DNA of 64,000 nt, from assembly GCF_003432115.1 (NCBI RefSeq), contig NZ_QWDC01000001.1:1116001-1180000 (forward strand), read 5' to 3'. The stretch's first letter is position 1, and each line of letters starts with the position of its first letter. The stretch is from Mucilaginibacter conchicola (lineage in GTDB: Bacteria > Bacteroidota > Bacteroidia > Sphingobacteriales > Sphingobacteriaceae). The notes beneath the pieces were generated by a model. That model had not been told where the DNA came from. It saw only the letters and a program-made list of their open reading frames with translations, and ran no database searches. The position numbers and the translations under genes were made by a program. Shown here in pieces: positions 53,137-61,708 of the stretch.

Positions 53137-54531
53137 ATGAAACAACTATCCCTTTTAGTTTTAGCATCTGCCTTTCTGCTGGCAGATAGTGCAAAAGCAC
53201 AGCAACATCTCAGTTTAAAAGAGGCCCTGCAAATGGCCACCGACAACTACGGTACCATTAAAGCCAAGGCCAACTATGCCAACGCATCAAAAGCTGGTGT
53301 AGACCAGGCCAAACGCGAATACCTGCCCAACCTTAATTTGGGTGTGGAGCAAGCCTACGGTACCATTAACGGGCAAAACGGACCGCTTTATGCATTTGGC
53401 GGTGCAGTAGCCTCATCGGGCCCGGCGCTGGCTAAACAGAACTGGAACGCCGCATTTGGTGCCTTGTACCTGGCCAACATGAACTGGGATTTCTTTGCCT
53501 TTGGCCGTGCCCGCGACCGTGTACGTGCTGCCCAGGCTGTTGCCCAACGCGATAACAACGATTACCAACAGGAGATTTTCCAACAAAAAATTAAAGTGGC
53601 TGCGGCTTACTTGAATTTGGTTGCAGCACAACGCATCACCACATCATACCGCAAGAACCTGTTACGTGCAGATACCTCACGCTTTGTGGTGCTTGCCCGC
53701 GCAAAAGGTGGTTTGATAGCCGGTGTAGATTCATCACAGGCCAACGCCGAGATCTCGGGTGCTAAAATATTACTGGTACAGGCGCTGAATGCCGAGCAGG
53801 AACAAGCTAAGACATTAGCTGTGCTGATAGGCTCGCAGAGCGCAGATTTCGCGTTAGATACCACCTTCACCTCGCGTATCCCTGCTGATATTGCAGGTGC
53901 TACTGCATCAGACAGTGTATCGGCCAAACACCCCGTTCTGGATTACTACAAAAGCCGCATTGCAGTTAGCGATAAGCAAGCCGACTACCTGCGTACATTC
54001 AGCTACCCTACTTTCTCGCTGCAGGGTGTGTTCCAATCAAGAGGTTCTGGTTTCAGCAGTAATTATATAACAGACCAAACGGCTTACAGCGGTAACTACT
54101 GGGATGGCGTTAACCCAACCCGTTCAAACTATCTGGTAGGTGTTGGCATCAGCTGGAACTTTACGCAGCCCTTCCGTGTGGCTAAGCAGGTAAAAGCACA
54201 ACGCCTTATCAGTGCAGGTTTAAATGATGAATATAGCCTTGCCCGCCAGGAACTTACCGCACAGGTAAACCTGTCTGACAAGAAAATTGTGAACGCCCTT
54301 ACCAACTACCGCGAGGTTCCCGTGCAAATTAAAGCTGCCGGCGATGCGTGGTTGCAAAAATCGGTACTGTATAAAAACGGGCTAACCAACCTGGTTGATG
54401 TTACCCAGGCCCGTTACGCACTTATCCGCGCCGAGACCGATCGCGACATAGCCTACAATAATGTATGGCAGGCCCTGCTGTTGAAAGCTGCCGCCACCGG
54501 CGATCTGAACCTTTTTGTAAATGAACTATAA
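53137..54531 (+). CDS. TolC-family outer-membrane efflux protein
   Basis: Protein of 464 residues, signal to about 21 (KAQQHLSLKEALQMATDNYG is the usual start of the mature OEP domain). Two OEP repeats with long alpha-helical stretches (RITTSYRKNLLRADTSRFVV and KQVKAQRLISAGLNDEYS) form the barrel and tunnel. It is first in the operon, 9 nt before the RND pump, an order that differs from the common MFP-RND-TolC. Confidence 0.95.
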   Translation: MKQLSLLVLASAFLLADSAKAQQHLSLKEALQMATDNYGTIKAKANYANASKAGVDQAKREYLPNLNLGVEQAYGTINGQNGPLYAFGGAVASSGPALAKQNWNAAFGALYLANMNWDFFAFGRARDRVRAAQAVAQRDNNDYQQEIFQQKIKVAAAYLNLVAAQRITTSYRKNLLRADTSRFVVLARAKGGLIAGVDSSQANAEISGAKILLVQALNAEQEQAKTLAVLIGSQSADFALDTTFTSRIPADIAGATASDSVSAKHPVLDYYKSRIAVSDKQADYLRTFSYPTFSLQGVFQSRGSGFSSNYITDQTAYSGNYWDGVNPTRSNYLVGVGISWNFTQPFRVAKQVKAQRLISAGLNDEYSLARQELTAQVNLSDKKIVNALTNYREVPVQIKAAGDAWLQKSVLYKNGLTNLVDVTQARYALIRAETDRDIAYNNVWQALLLKAAATGDLNLFVNEL

Positions 54532-54540
54532 TATATACTG

Positions 54541-57500
54541 ATGAATTTAATTCGTTTTGCGCTGCGTAAACCTATCACCATTATGGTGCTGGTTGCCGGT
54601 ATGCTGTTCTTCGGCATCAAATCGGCCACTACTATAAAGGTTGATATTTTCCCTAAGCTCGATCTGCCCGTTATCTACCTTTCGCACCCATTCTCGGGCT
54701 ACACCCCGTCGCAAATGGAAGCCATGTTTGGTAAGCAATACGTTAACGTATTGTTGTTTGTGAACGGTGTAAAAAGCATCGAGACTAAAAACATACAGGG
54801 CCTTACCCTGATGAAGATAAGCTTTTATCCCGGCACCAACATGGCCCAGGCCGCTGCCGAGGTGAGTGCTTTCTCTAACCGTGCCCAGGCAATTTTCCCA
54901 CCCGGCTCAAACCCGCCGTTTATTATCAGGTTTGATGCTTCTACCCTGCCTGTAGGCCAGATAGTATTAAGCAGCAACAAACGCAGTAATAATGAACTTG
55001 CCGACCTGGCCAACGTTTACGTACGTGCATCCTTCACACAAATACCGGGTTTGGTTGGCCCGCCGCCATTTGGTGGTAACGTGCGTACCGTAGTAATTAA
55101 GGTTGACCCGCAACAGCTAAGATCACACAACTTAACGCCCGACCAATTGATAGAAGCTTTACGTGTGAACAACCTAACTGCGCCATCAGGTAACGTACGT
55201 GTAGGCGATAAAAACTATATCACCCCAACCAATACTACAGAACATAACATTAAAGACTTTGAAGATATCCCGCTGTTTAAAGGCGGTGTGCAAAACCTTT
55301 ACCTAAAAGATGTAGCTACGGTTGAAGATGGTGCCGACGTAACATCTGGCTATGCACTGGTAAACGGCCGTCGTTCGGTTTACCTGAACATTGCCAAAAG
55401 TGCCGATGCATCAACCTGGGAAGTGGTACAAAAGCTAAAAGCATCGCTTCCAAAGATGCAGGCGCAATTGCCAGAGGATGTGAAACTGAGCTACGAGTTT
55501 GACCAGTCTACCTATGTAATTAACTCTGTAAAAAGCTTATTGACCGAGGGTGGCATTGGTGCCTTACTAACCGGTTTAATGGTACTCATGTTCCTTGGCG
55601 ACGTGCGCGGTGCCTGTATCGTTATCTTAACCATCCCTATCGCTATCATTTCGGCGGTATTGTTCCTCAGTCTGTTCGGGCAAACCATCAACATCATGAC
55701 CTTGAGCGGCCTTGCGCTGGCTATCGGGATCTTGGTGGATGAGAGTACGGTAACCATTGAAAATATTCACCAGCACTTTGATATGGGTAAGCCCAAGGCC
55801 CTGGCTATTTGGGATGCCTGTAAGGAGATCGCCTTCCCTAAATTACTCATCCTGTTCTGTATCCTGGCGGTTTTCGCGCCGGCATTCAGTATGGGCGGCA
55901 TCCCGGGTTCATTGTTCCTGCCGCTGGCATTGGCTATCGGTTTCAGTATGATCATTTCTTACTTCCTGGCGCAAACTTTTGTACCGGTAATGGCTAACTG
56001 GCTGATGAAAATTAAACATCACCATAAACCAGACGGTCAGGAAATGACCGATGCCGAAGAGTTTGCAGCAGCCGGTCTGGACGCCCAAGGCGAACACGAT
56101 ACCTGGGCACAAAAAGGCCAGTTGGTTGAACGTGCAGACAGCAACCGCGATGGCAAGATAAGCCGCTTTGAACGCATTCGCATGAGCTACATGCGCTTTA
56201 TTGACAGGATGGTACCTTTCCGCAAGCCTATTGTTATCGGTTATTTATTGATAACTGTTATTGCCGCAGGCTTTATGATGAACACCATTGGCCGCGACGT
56301 GTTGCCTAAGGTAAACGGCGGGCAGTTCCAGCTTCGTATTCGTGCTGCTGAGGGTACCCGTATCGAATCAACAGAGAAAAAGACGCTGGCAACCATCAAT
56401 GCCATCAGCAGTATAACCGGGCCCGAGAATGTGGCCATCAGTTCGGCCTATGTAGGTTCTCACCCGGCATTATTCTCCATAAGCCCTATTTTCTTATGGA
56501 TGGCGCAACCGCATGAGGCCATTATACAAGTTGCCCTGAAGGAAGATTATCACCCAAATCTGGATGAGCTGAAAGAGAAGATCCGCGCTAAAGTAAGCAA
56601 GGAAATGCCTGATCTGAAACTATCTTTTGAGCCGATAGAGCTTACGGATAAGATCCTGAGCCAGGGTTCTCCTACCCCGGTTGAGGTAAGGATCTCCGGT
56701 CGTAACAAACAACTGAACGAAGAATACGCTAATAAACTGATAGCTCAGTTGCAAAAGATAGATTACCTGCGCGATGTGCAGTTGGGCCAGTCAACCAAAT
56801 ACCCGTCTATCAAGGTAGAAGTTGACCGCCAACGTGCGGCACAATTAGGGGTGGATATGAGCGATATATCACGTTCACTGATCGCCTCTACCTCATCATC
56901 ACGTTATACCGAGAAAAATATCTGGATAGATGAAAAGACAGGTTACAGCTACAGTGTGCAGATCCAGGTACCTGAGGCTAAAATGAGCAGCATTAATGAT
57001 ATAGGCGAAACCCCTATCCTGCGCAACTCTGATCGCCCTGTACTAAGCGACGTTGCCACCATCACCCCCGGTACTACCTACGGCGAAAATGATAACTTAG
57101 GTGCCATGCCGGTACTATCGGTAACAGCCAACTTAAATAACCACGATCTGGGTTCGGCATCAAAAGATGTACAGAAAGCCATCAACGCCCTTGGCGAACT
57201 GCCGCGCGGTTTAAATGTGGAAATGATAGGTTTAACCCAAACCCTTGGCGATACCATGAGCAGTTTGGAGAACGGATTGATCGTTGCCATTGTGGTGATC
57301 TTCCTGATGCTGGCGGCCAATTTCCAGTCGTTCAAAGTATCAGGCGTCGTACTGGTAACCGTTCCGGCGGTAATACTGGGTTCGTTGTTGTTGCTGATCA
57401 TTTGCGGGTCTACATTGAACCTGCAATCATACATGGGTATGATCATGTCGGTAGGTGTATCCATCTCCAACGCGGTGCTGCTCATTACCAATGCCGAGCA

Positions 57501-57825
57501 ATTGCGCAAGCATAACGGTAACGCGCTGCAATCGGCCAAAGAAGCTGCGGCCCTGCGTATGCGCCCTATTGTGATGACCGCCCTGGCAATGGTTGTGGGT
57601 ATGATACCTATGGCAAGCGGTTTAGGCGAGGCCGGCGACCAGTCGTCGCCGCTTGGCCGTGCTGTTGTGGGCGGCCTTATAGCTTCTACCTTTGCAGCAT
57701 TGTTTATCCTGCCGCTGGCGTTTGCATGGGGCCAGGGTAATGCTACTACACAAAGCGTATCACTCGACCCTGAAGACGAAGAAAGTAAATTTTATATCAA
57801 CACAAACACTCCTGTCACTCACTAA
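54541..57825 (+). CDS. RND efflux transporter permease (AcrB/CzcA-like) with EF-hand loop
   Basis: Protein of 1094 residues, 12 transmembrane helices and two large periplasmic loops. Helix 4 carries GILVDESTVTIENI, the proton-relay site with D-E in place of the common D-D. Between helices 6 and 7, in the cytoplasmic linker, residues 533-544 (DSNRDGKISRFE) form a perfect EF-hand calcium loop with an acidic lead-in (about 505-525). It exports drugs, lipids or other compounds by proton exchange. It has 1 nt between its stop and the MFP start. Confidence 0.93.
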   Translation: MNLIRFALRKPITIMVLVAGMLFFGIKSATTIKVDIFPKLDLPVIYLSHPFSGYTPSQMEAMFGKQYVNVLLFVNGVKSIETKNIQGLTLMKISFYPGTNMAQAAAEVSAFSNRAQAIFPPGSNPPFIIRFDASTLPVGQIVLSSNKRSNNELADLANVYVRASFTQIPGLVGPPPFGGNVRTVVIKVDPQQLRSHNLTPDQLIEALRVNNLTAPSGNVRVGDKNYITPTNTTEHNIKDFEDIPLFKGGVQNLYLKDVATVEDGADVTSGYALVNGRRSVYLNIAKSADASTWEVVQKLKASLPKMQAQLPEDVKLSYEFDQSTYVINSVKSLLTEGGIGALLTGLMVLMFLGDVRGACIVILTIPIAIISAVLFLSLFGQTINIMTLSGLALAIGILVDESTVTIENIHQHFDMGKPKALAIWDACKEIAFPKLLILFCILAVFAPAFSMGGIPGSLFLPLALAIGFSMIISYFLAQTFVPVMANWLMKIKHHHKPDGQEMTDAEEFAAAGLDAQGEHDTWAQKGQLVERADSNRDGKISRFERIRMSYMRFIDRMVPFRKPIVIGYLLITVIAAGFMMNTIGRDVLPKVNGGQFQLRIRAAEGTRIESTEKKTLATINAISSITGPENVAISSAYVGSHPALFSISPIFLWMAQPHEAIIQVALKEDYHPNLDELKEKIRAKVSKEMPDLKLSFEPIELTDKILSQGSPTPVEVRISGRNKQLNEEYANKLIAQLQKIDYLRDVQLGQSTKYPSIKVEVDRQRAAQLGVDMSDISRSLIASTSSSRYTEKNIWIDEKTGYSYSVQIQVPEAKMSSINDIGETPILRNSDRPVLSDVATITPGTTYGENDNLGAMPVLSVTANLNNHDLGSASKDVQKAINALGELPRGLNVEMIGLTQTLGDTMSSLENGLIVAIVVIFLMLAANFQSFKVSGVVLVTVPAVILGSLLLLIICGSTLNLQSYMGMIMSVGVSISNAVLLITNAEQLRKHNGNALQSAKEAAALRMRPIVMTALAMVVGMIPMASGLGEAGDQSSPLGRAVVGGLIASTFAALFILPLAFAWGQGNATTQSVSLDPEDEESKFYINTNTPVTH

Positions 57826-57826
57826 T

Positions 57827-58939
57827 ATGAACAAGTCATCCATCATAAATTTATTAAAGGTTTCTGCCGTGGCACTGGCATTGCAGGCCTGCGGCTCGTC
57901 TGAGTCAAAAGATAAAAAAGCTGAAGTTGCAGAGGCACCTGCCACCGAGGTGATCAGCCTGCAAAAAGGTGCTATCAGCACATCATTTAACGTACCCGGC
58001 GAACTGGTGGCTTACCAGCAGGTTGATCTTTACGCCAAAGTGAACAGCTTTATTAAAAAACTCAACGCCGATATAGGTACACAGGTTAAAGCCGGCCAGT
58101 TATTGGCCACTATGGAAGCACCTGAGGTAAACTCACAACTATCAGGCGCACAATCAAGGTTGCAATCGCAGGAAGCGGTTTACCAGGCCAGCAAGGCAAC
58201 TTACAAACGTTTGTTAGAAACCAGCAAAACACCAGGCACAGTATCGCCTAATGAGTTAGACCTGGCTTTGGCCAAACAAAACTCAGACCTGGCACAATTG
58301 GAAGCTGCCCGTGCAGCCTACAAAGAGAGTGGCGCTAACCGCGATTATCTTACCATCCGTGCACCTTTTGATGGCATCATCACCGCGCGTAACGTAAGTG
58401 CCGGTGCTTATGTAGGCCCATCAGGCAAAGGATCGGAGATGCCGGTATTTACCCTGCAGGAGCAAAAGAAACTGCGCCTTGCCGTTAGCGTGCCGGAGAA
58501 TTATACGGGTGCTTTGAACGATAAAAGCGAGATCAGCTTTACCGTAAAAGCATTCCCGGGGAAAACCTTTAATGCCAAAGTAAACCGTTTGGCAGGTGCT
58601 TTAGATTCAAAACTACGTGCACAACGCATTGAGATGGATGTAACCAACGCCGACAAAAAACTTTTACCGGGCATGGTAGCAGAAGTACACATCCCCGTAG
58701 CGGGCGATGGTGGCGCTTTTGTGGTACCAACCAAAGCGGTATTAAACTCAACCCTGGGTGTTTATTTAATTGCAATCGAGAATGGGAAAGCAAAATGGGT
58801 ACCGGTAACCGCTGGTCGCTCAGCTGATGATAAAACCGAGGTATTTGGTGAGCTAAACGCAGGAGCACAAATAGTAAAAGTAGCCAGCGAAGAAATAAGA
58901 GACGGCAGCGAGGTAAAAACCACGCCAGCCAAAGATTAA
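57827..58939 (+). CDS. RND-type periplasmic adaptor (membrane fusion) lipoprotein
   Basis: I start at 57827 since the lipoprotein signal MNKSSIINLLKVSAVALALQ ends in AC (C22) there; an upstream ATG at 57692 lies within the RND gene. 370 residues: biotinyl-lipoyl-like domain (about 55-85, with INADIGTQVKAGQLLA-type sequence), an alpha-hairpin (about 95-150) and beta-barrel domains (RAPFDGIITARNVSAG). It links the RND pump with the TolC channel. A terminator follows. Confidence 0.95.
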   Translation: MNKSSIINLLKVSAVALALQACGSSESKDKKAEVAEAPATEVISLQKGAISTSFNVPGELVAYQQVDLYAKVNSFIKKLNADIGTQVKAGQLLATMEAPEVNSQLSGAQSRLQSQEAVYQASKATYKRLLETSKTPGTVSPNELDLALAKQNSDLAQLEAARAAYKESGANRDYLTIRAPFDGIITARNVSAGAYVGPSGKGSEMPVFTLQEQKKLRLAVSVPENYTGALNDKSEISFTVKAFPGKTFNAKVNRLAGALDSKLRAQRIEMDVTNADKKLLPGMVAEVHIPVAGDGGAFVVPTKAVLNSTLGVYLIAIENGKAKWVPVTAGRSADDKTEVFGELNAGAQIVKVASEEIRDGSEVKTTPAKD

Positions 58940-58968
58940 TACTCCGAGAGGTTTATTTGTTTAGTTAG

Positions 58969-58998
58969 AAAAGCCGCCTGTAATGGGTGGCTTTTTTT
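58969..58998 (+). terminator. Rho-independent terminator of the efflux operon
   Basis: Stem AAAGCCGCC and GGTGGCTTT with one G-T pair and an 8-nt loop, followed by a T run of seven. It lies 30 nt after the adaptor stop. Confidence 0.9.
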
Positions 58999-59021
58999 GT
59001 TTGATGAAGGTAAGTTTAACA

Positions 59022-59070
59022 GATGTTTTAAATAAATTCATCATATGTTTAATAAAACATCGTACCTTTG
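59022..59070 (+). promoter_or_regulatory. GntR-gene promoter with inverted-repeat operator
   Basis: GATGTTTTA (59022-59030) and TAAAACATC (59053-59061) form a 9-bp inverted repeat; inside it ATGTTT (59045-59050) and AAACAT (59055-59060) form a closer one. The -7 box TACCTTTG (59063-59070) follows at once and ends 7 nt before the ATG. An autoregulatory operator is likely. Confidence 0.6.
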
Positions 59071-59077
59071 TATCATT

Positions 59078-59734
59078 ATGTCAGATGTCAAACTAAAACT
59101 CAGCGATCAGATCAGTCGCAAAATACAGGATGATATTGCAGGCGGCAGGTTCAAAACCGGCGAAAAGCTACCAACAGAGCCGGAATTAATGAAAATGTAC
59201 AGCGTTGGCCGCTCATCCATCCGCGAAGCAGTAAAAGCTTTGGCAATGGCCGGTATCCTTACCGTTCAGCAAGGCGCGGGCACTACAGTAAATGCCGATA
59301 GACCTTCAGCATCTATTAATGATAAGATTCGCCATGCAAAGTTCGACGAGGTAAATGCCGTACGAAACCTGCTCGAGAAAGAGATCATTGCCTTAGCCGT
59401 TCAAAACAGGAACGAAGAGCAACTGGTAGCTATGCAGCAATGGCTAAACAAACGCCGCACAGCTATAGAAAACAACGAACGCCAGCAATGCATGGATGCC
59501 GATATTGGCTTTCACCAAACCATCGCCTCAGCATCAGGCAATACCGTACTGGCCGACCTGTACCAGAGCTTTACAGACACCATCCGCCATTTTTTTAAAG
59601 AGCGCGAGAAACAGGGCGTATCGCACTTCGCCTTTAGTCATCACCTGCATGAGCAGCTTTTCAACGCCATCAAATCCAAAAAAGGCAAACAGGCGCAGGA
59701 AGTGCTTCAGCAGATCTTAAACAACAACTATTAA
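59078..59734 (+). CDS. GntR-family (FadR subfamily) regulator
   Basis: Start chosen at 59078 because the in-frame ATG at 59045 lies upstream of the -7 box. 218 residues: winged helix (about 5-70, GGRFKTGEKLPTEPELMKMYSVGRSSIREAVKALA) and an all-helical FCD-type effector domain with metal-ligand candidates D, H and H (DADIGFHQTIA and the SHHLHEQLF histidines). It lies 10 nt before a TauE/SafE exporter gene, which it probably controls in response to an organic acid. Confidence 0.93.
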   Translation: MSDVKLKLSDQISRKIQDDIAGGRFKTGEKLPTEPELMKMYSVGRSSIREAVKALAMAGILTVQQGAGTTVNADRPSASINDKIRHAKFDEVNAVRNLLEKEIIALAVQNRNEEQLVAMQQWLNKRRTAIENNERQQCMDADIGFHQTIASASGNTVLADLYQSFTDTIRHFFKEREKQGVSHFAFSHHLHEQLFNAIKSKKGKQAQEVLQQILNNNY

Positions 59735-59744
59735 TTCTACTACA

Positions 59745-60578
59745 ATGACCATATTAACTTTCAGCATTATATTATTGGTTGGCTCCTATTTGGCTGGCCT
59801 GTTAGGTTCGCTTACCGGTTTGGGCGGCGGCGTGGTAGTTATCCCCTTGCTAACATTAGTTTTCGGGGTAGATATTCGTTACGCCATCGGCGCGGCTTTG
59901 CTGGCCTCAATAGCTACCTCAAGCGGTTCGGCAAGCGCTTATGTTAAAGAGGGCATCACCAACATCAGGCTGGGGATGTTTTTGGAGATCGCCACTACTA
60001 TCGGCGCGGTTATCGGTGCACTAATTGCCGTGTACACGCCCACCAACACCATTGCCATTATGTTCGGCGCGGTATTGATCTTCTCTGCAGCCATGACGCT
60101 GCGCAAGAAAAATCAGGAAGTTTTGACGCAGGGTAGTCCGATGGCAGAGAAATTAAAACTCAACAGTACCTACCCTACCAAGCAGGGCGAGGTAGCCTAT
60201 CAACTTAAAAACGTCGGCGCAGGCTTTTCAATCATGACGGTTGCCGGTGTTATATCGGGCTTGTTGGGCATAGGTTCGGGCGCATTAAAAGTATTGGCAA
60301 TGGATACTGCTATGCGCATCCCTTTCAAAGTAAGTACTACCACCAGTAATTTTATGATAGGCGTAACGGCTGCAGCAAGTGCAGTGGTGTACCTGCAACG
60401 CGGCTATATGGATCCGGGGCTGGCTTTCCCTGTTATGCTGGGCGTATTGGGTGGCGCGTTTACCGGCTCTAAATTATTAATGAAGATGAACCCGCAGGTA
60501 CTGAGGGTGATCTTTTGCGCGGCCATAGTTTTTGTTGCCATTGAGATGATGTACAACGGCTTTCAGCACAAATTTTAA
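59745..60578 (+). CDS. TauE/SafE family anion exporter
   Basis: Protein of 277 residues with about eight transmembrane helices in two halves. GLLGSLTGLGGGVVVIPLL and the second-half GLLGIGSGALKV are the internal repeat motif of this family, which moves sulfite, sulfoacetate or other organic anions. It forms an operon with the GntR gene (10 nt) and DUF1634 (14 nt). Confidence 0.93.
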   Translation: MTILTFSIILLVGSYLAGLLGSLTGLGGGVVVIPLLTLVFGVDIRYAIGAALLASIATSSGSASAYVKEGITNIRLGMFLEIATTIGAVIGALIAVYTPTNTIAIMFGAVLIFSAAMTLRKKNQEVLTQGSPMAEKLKLNSTYPTKQGEVAYQLKNVGAGFSIMTVAGVISGLLGIGSGALKVLAMDTAMRIPFKVSTTTSNFMIGVTAAASAVVYLQRGYMDPGLAFPVMLGVLGGAFTGSKLLMKMNPQVLRVIFCAAIVFVAIEMMYNGFQHKF

Positions 60579-60592
60579 CATTTAAGAAAATC

Positions 60593-60991
60593 ATGAAAAA
60601 GACAGTTTCAAATAAATGGCAAGATACCGATGTGGAGCAAATTGTTGGTCAGCTATTGCGCTACGGGGTGCTCACTGCAACCATAGTAGCCTTTATTGGC
60701 GGGGCATTTTACATCGTATCTAACGGAAGTGCTCCCATGCCATCATATCATAAATTTACGGGCGAGGGCGCAGGCTTTACCACCTACGGCGGCATCATAG
60801 AAGGCGCTTTAAGCTTTAATGCGGCGGGAATTATCCAATTGGGTGTATTATTACTGATAGCTACGCCGGTGCTACGCATTGTATTCTCATTGGTTGGTTT
60901 CGCGCTGGAGAAAGACCGCCTTTATGTATGCATTACCCTACTTGTGTTAGCCGTAATCATGACCAGTATTTTTGGCGGTTTGAAAGTATAA
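60593..60991 (+). CDS. DUF1634 membrane protein
   Basis: Protein of 132 residues with three predicted transmembrane helices (about 22-45, 77-100 and 108-130). It matches DUF1634, usually encoded right after TauE/SafE genes as here. It may be a subunit or regulator of the exporter; function is not established. Confidence 0.9.
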   Translation: MKKTVSNKWQDTDVEQIVGQLLRYGVLTATIVAFIGGAFYIVSNGSAPMPSYHKFTGEGAGFTTYGGIIEGALSFNAAGIIQLGVLLLIATPVLRIVFSLVGFALEKDRLYVCITLLVLAVIMTSIFGGLKV

Positions 60992-61060
60992 ATTGTTAAT
61001 AAAACCTTTTTTGTTTAACAATTGTTAGGATTTAAATGGCAGCATTTTGCCTAATAGTTA

Positions 61061-61068
61061 TATATTTG
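61061..61068 (+). promoter_or_regulatory. Candidate -7 promoter box of the 119-residue protein gene
   Basis: TATATTTG is an exact match to TAnnTTTG, identical to the box at 50984-50991, and also ends 5 nt before an ATG (61074). No clear -33 box was found. Confidence 0.5.
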
Positions 61069-61073
61069 TAGAT

Positions 61074-61433
61074 ATGAGGTGGTGGATAAAGGTATTGTTT
61101 GGACTAATATTAGCTGTAAAGCTAACGCCATCGGTGGCGCAGCATCGTGCTGTAAAATCCAATGATGACATCACCCAACAAGAGCAAAATAAAGACGGTA
61201 AAGACCATCTTAATAAGCCCATGCAGCCCGGCGAAGGCTGTTTGGTTGAAGAACGCAGCGGCCAGCAAATCCAATTCCTTTTCCGTTGGCCAATACAGCT
61301 CCTAAAACTTTCAAGCTATAACTCCCAAACCTTATCAGGTCAGTTAATTACACAATGGTTCAGGCCACTTTCTAAAGTTCCGTTGCAGCATTTTTACCGA
61401 ACGCTGCTTTTTCCGTTCCATTCAAATACATAG
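61074..61433 (+). CDS. Small exported or membrane protein of unknown function
   Basis: The start at 61074 follows the -7 box; an in-frame ATG at 61047 lies before the box. 119 residues: MRWWIKVLFGLILAVKLTPS looks like a signal peptide, then a charged, Gln- and Asp-rich stretch (about 24-50) and a more hydrophobic C-terminal half. I recognise no domain. Expression is supported by the promoter-like box only, so it could also be a non-coding stretch. Confidence 0.45.
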   Translation: MRWWIKVLFGLILAVKLTPSVAQHRAVKSNDDITQQEQNKDGKDHLNKPMQPGEGCLVEERSGQQIQFLFRWPIQLLKLSSYNSQTLSGQLITQWFRPLSKVPLQHFYRTLLFPFHSNT

Positions 61434-61516
61434 TTCGCGCACTTCTTGTATCAATTTCTAATGCAGCCAAAAAAATGGCCTGCACGCATTTTTCATTTAC
61501 CAAAAAGAAAACTACA

Positions 61517-61708
61517 ATGAGCAAAAACGAATTACAAATAGGCATGATGCTGCGCTACTTAGGTCGCCCGTTTGAAGGCTTTAACAAACTGATAACCGAA
61601 GTAAAATTTCTGGGCTACGATTGTAGCGGATGGAACAGTATCTGGATAGAATACCTTGGCGAACAACGCCTGGTAGCCTTAGCTGATATTGCTATAGACG
61701 AAGAATGA
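61517..61708 (+). CDS. Small cytoplasmic protein (63 residues)
   Basis: Starts at MSKNELQIGMMLRYLGRPF; an ATG at 61475 is in frame but less likely. The sequence LITEVKFLGYDCSGWNSIWIEYLG looks like a compact beta-rich fold with an acidic tail. No known family recognised. Its stop overlaps the start of the dehydrogenase gene (ATGA), so the two are translationally coupled, which supports that it is real. Confidence 0.6.
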   Translation: MSKNELQIGMMLRYLGRPFEGFNKLITEVKFLGYDCSGWNSIWIEYLGEQRLVALADIAIDEE

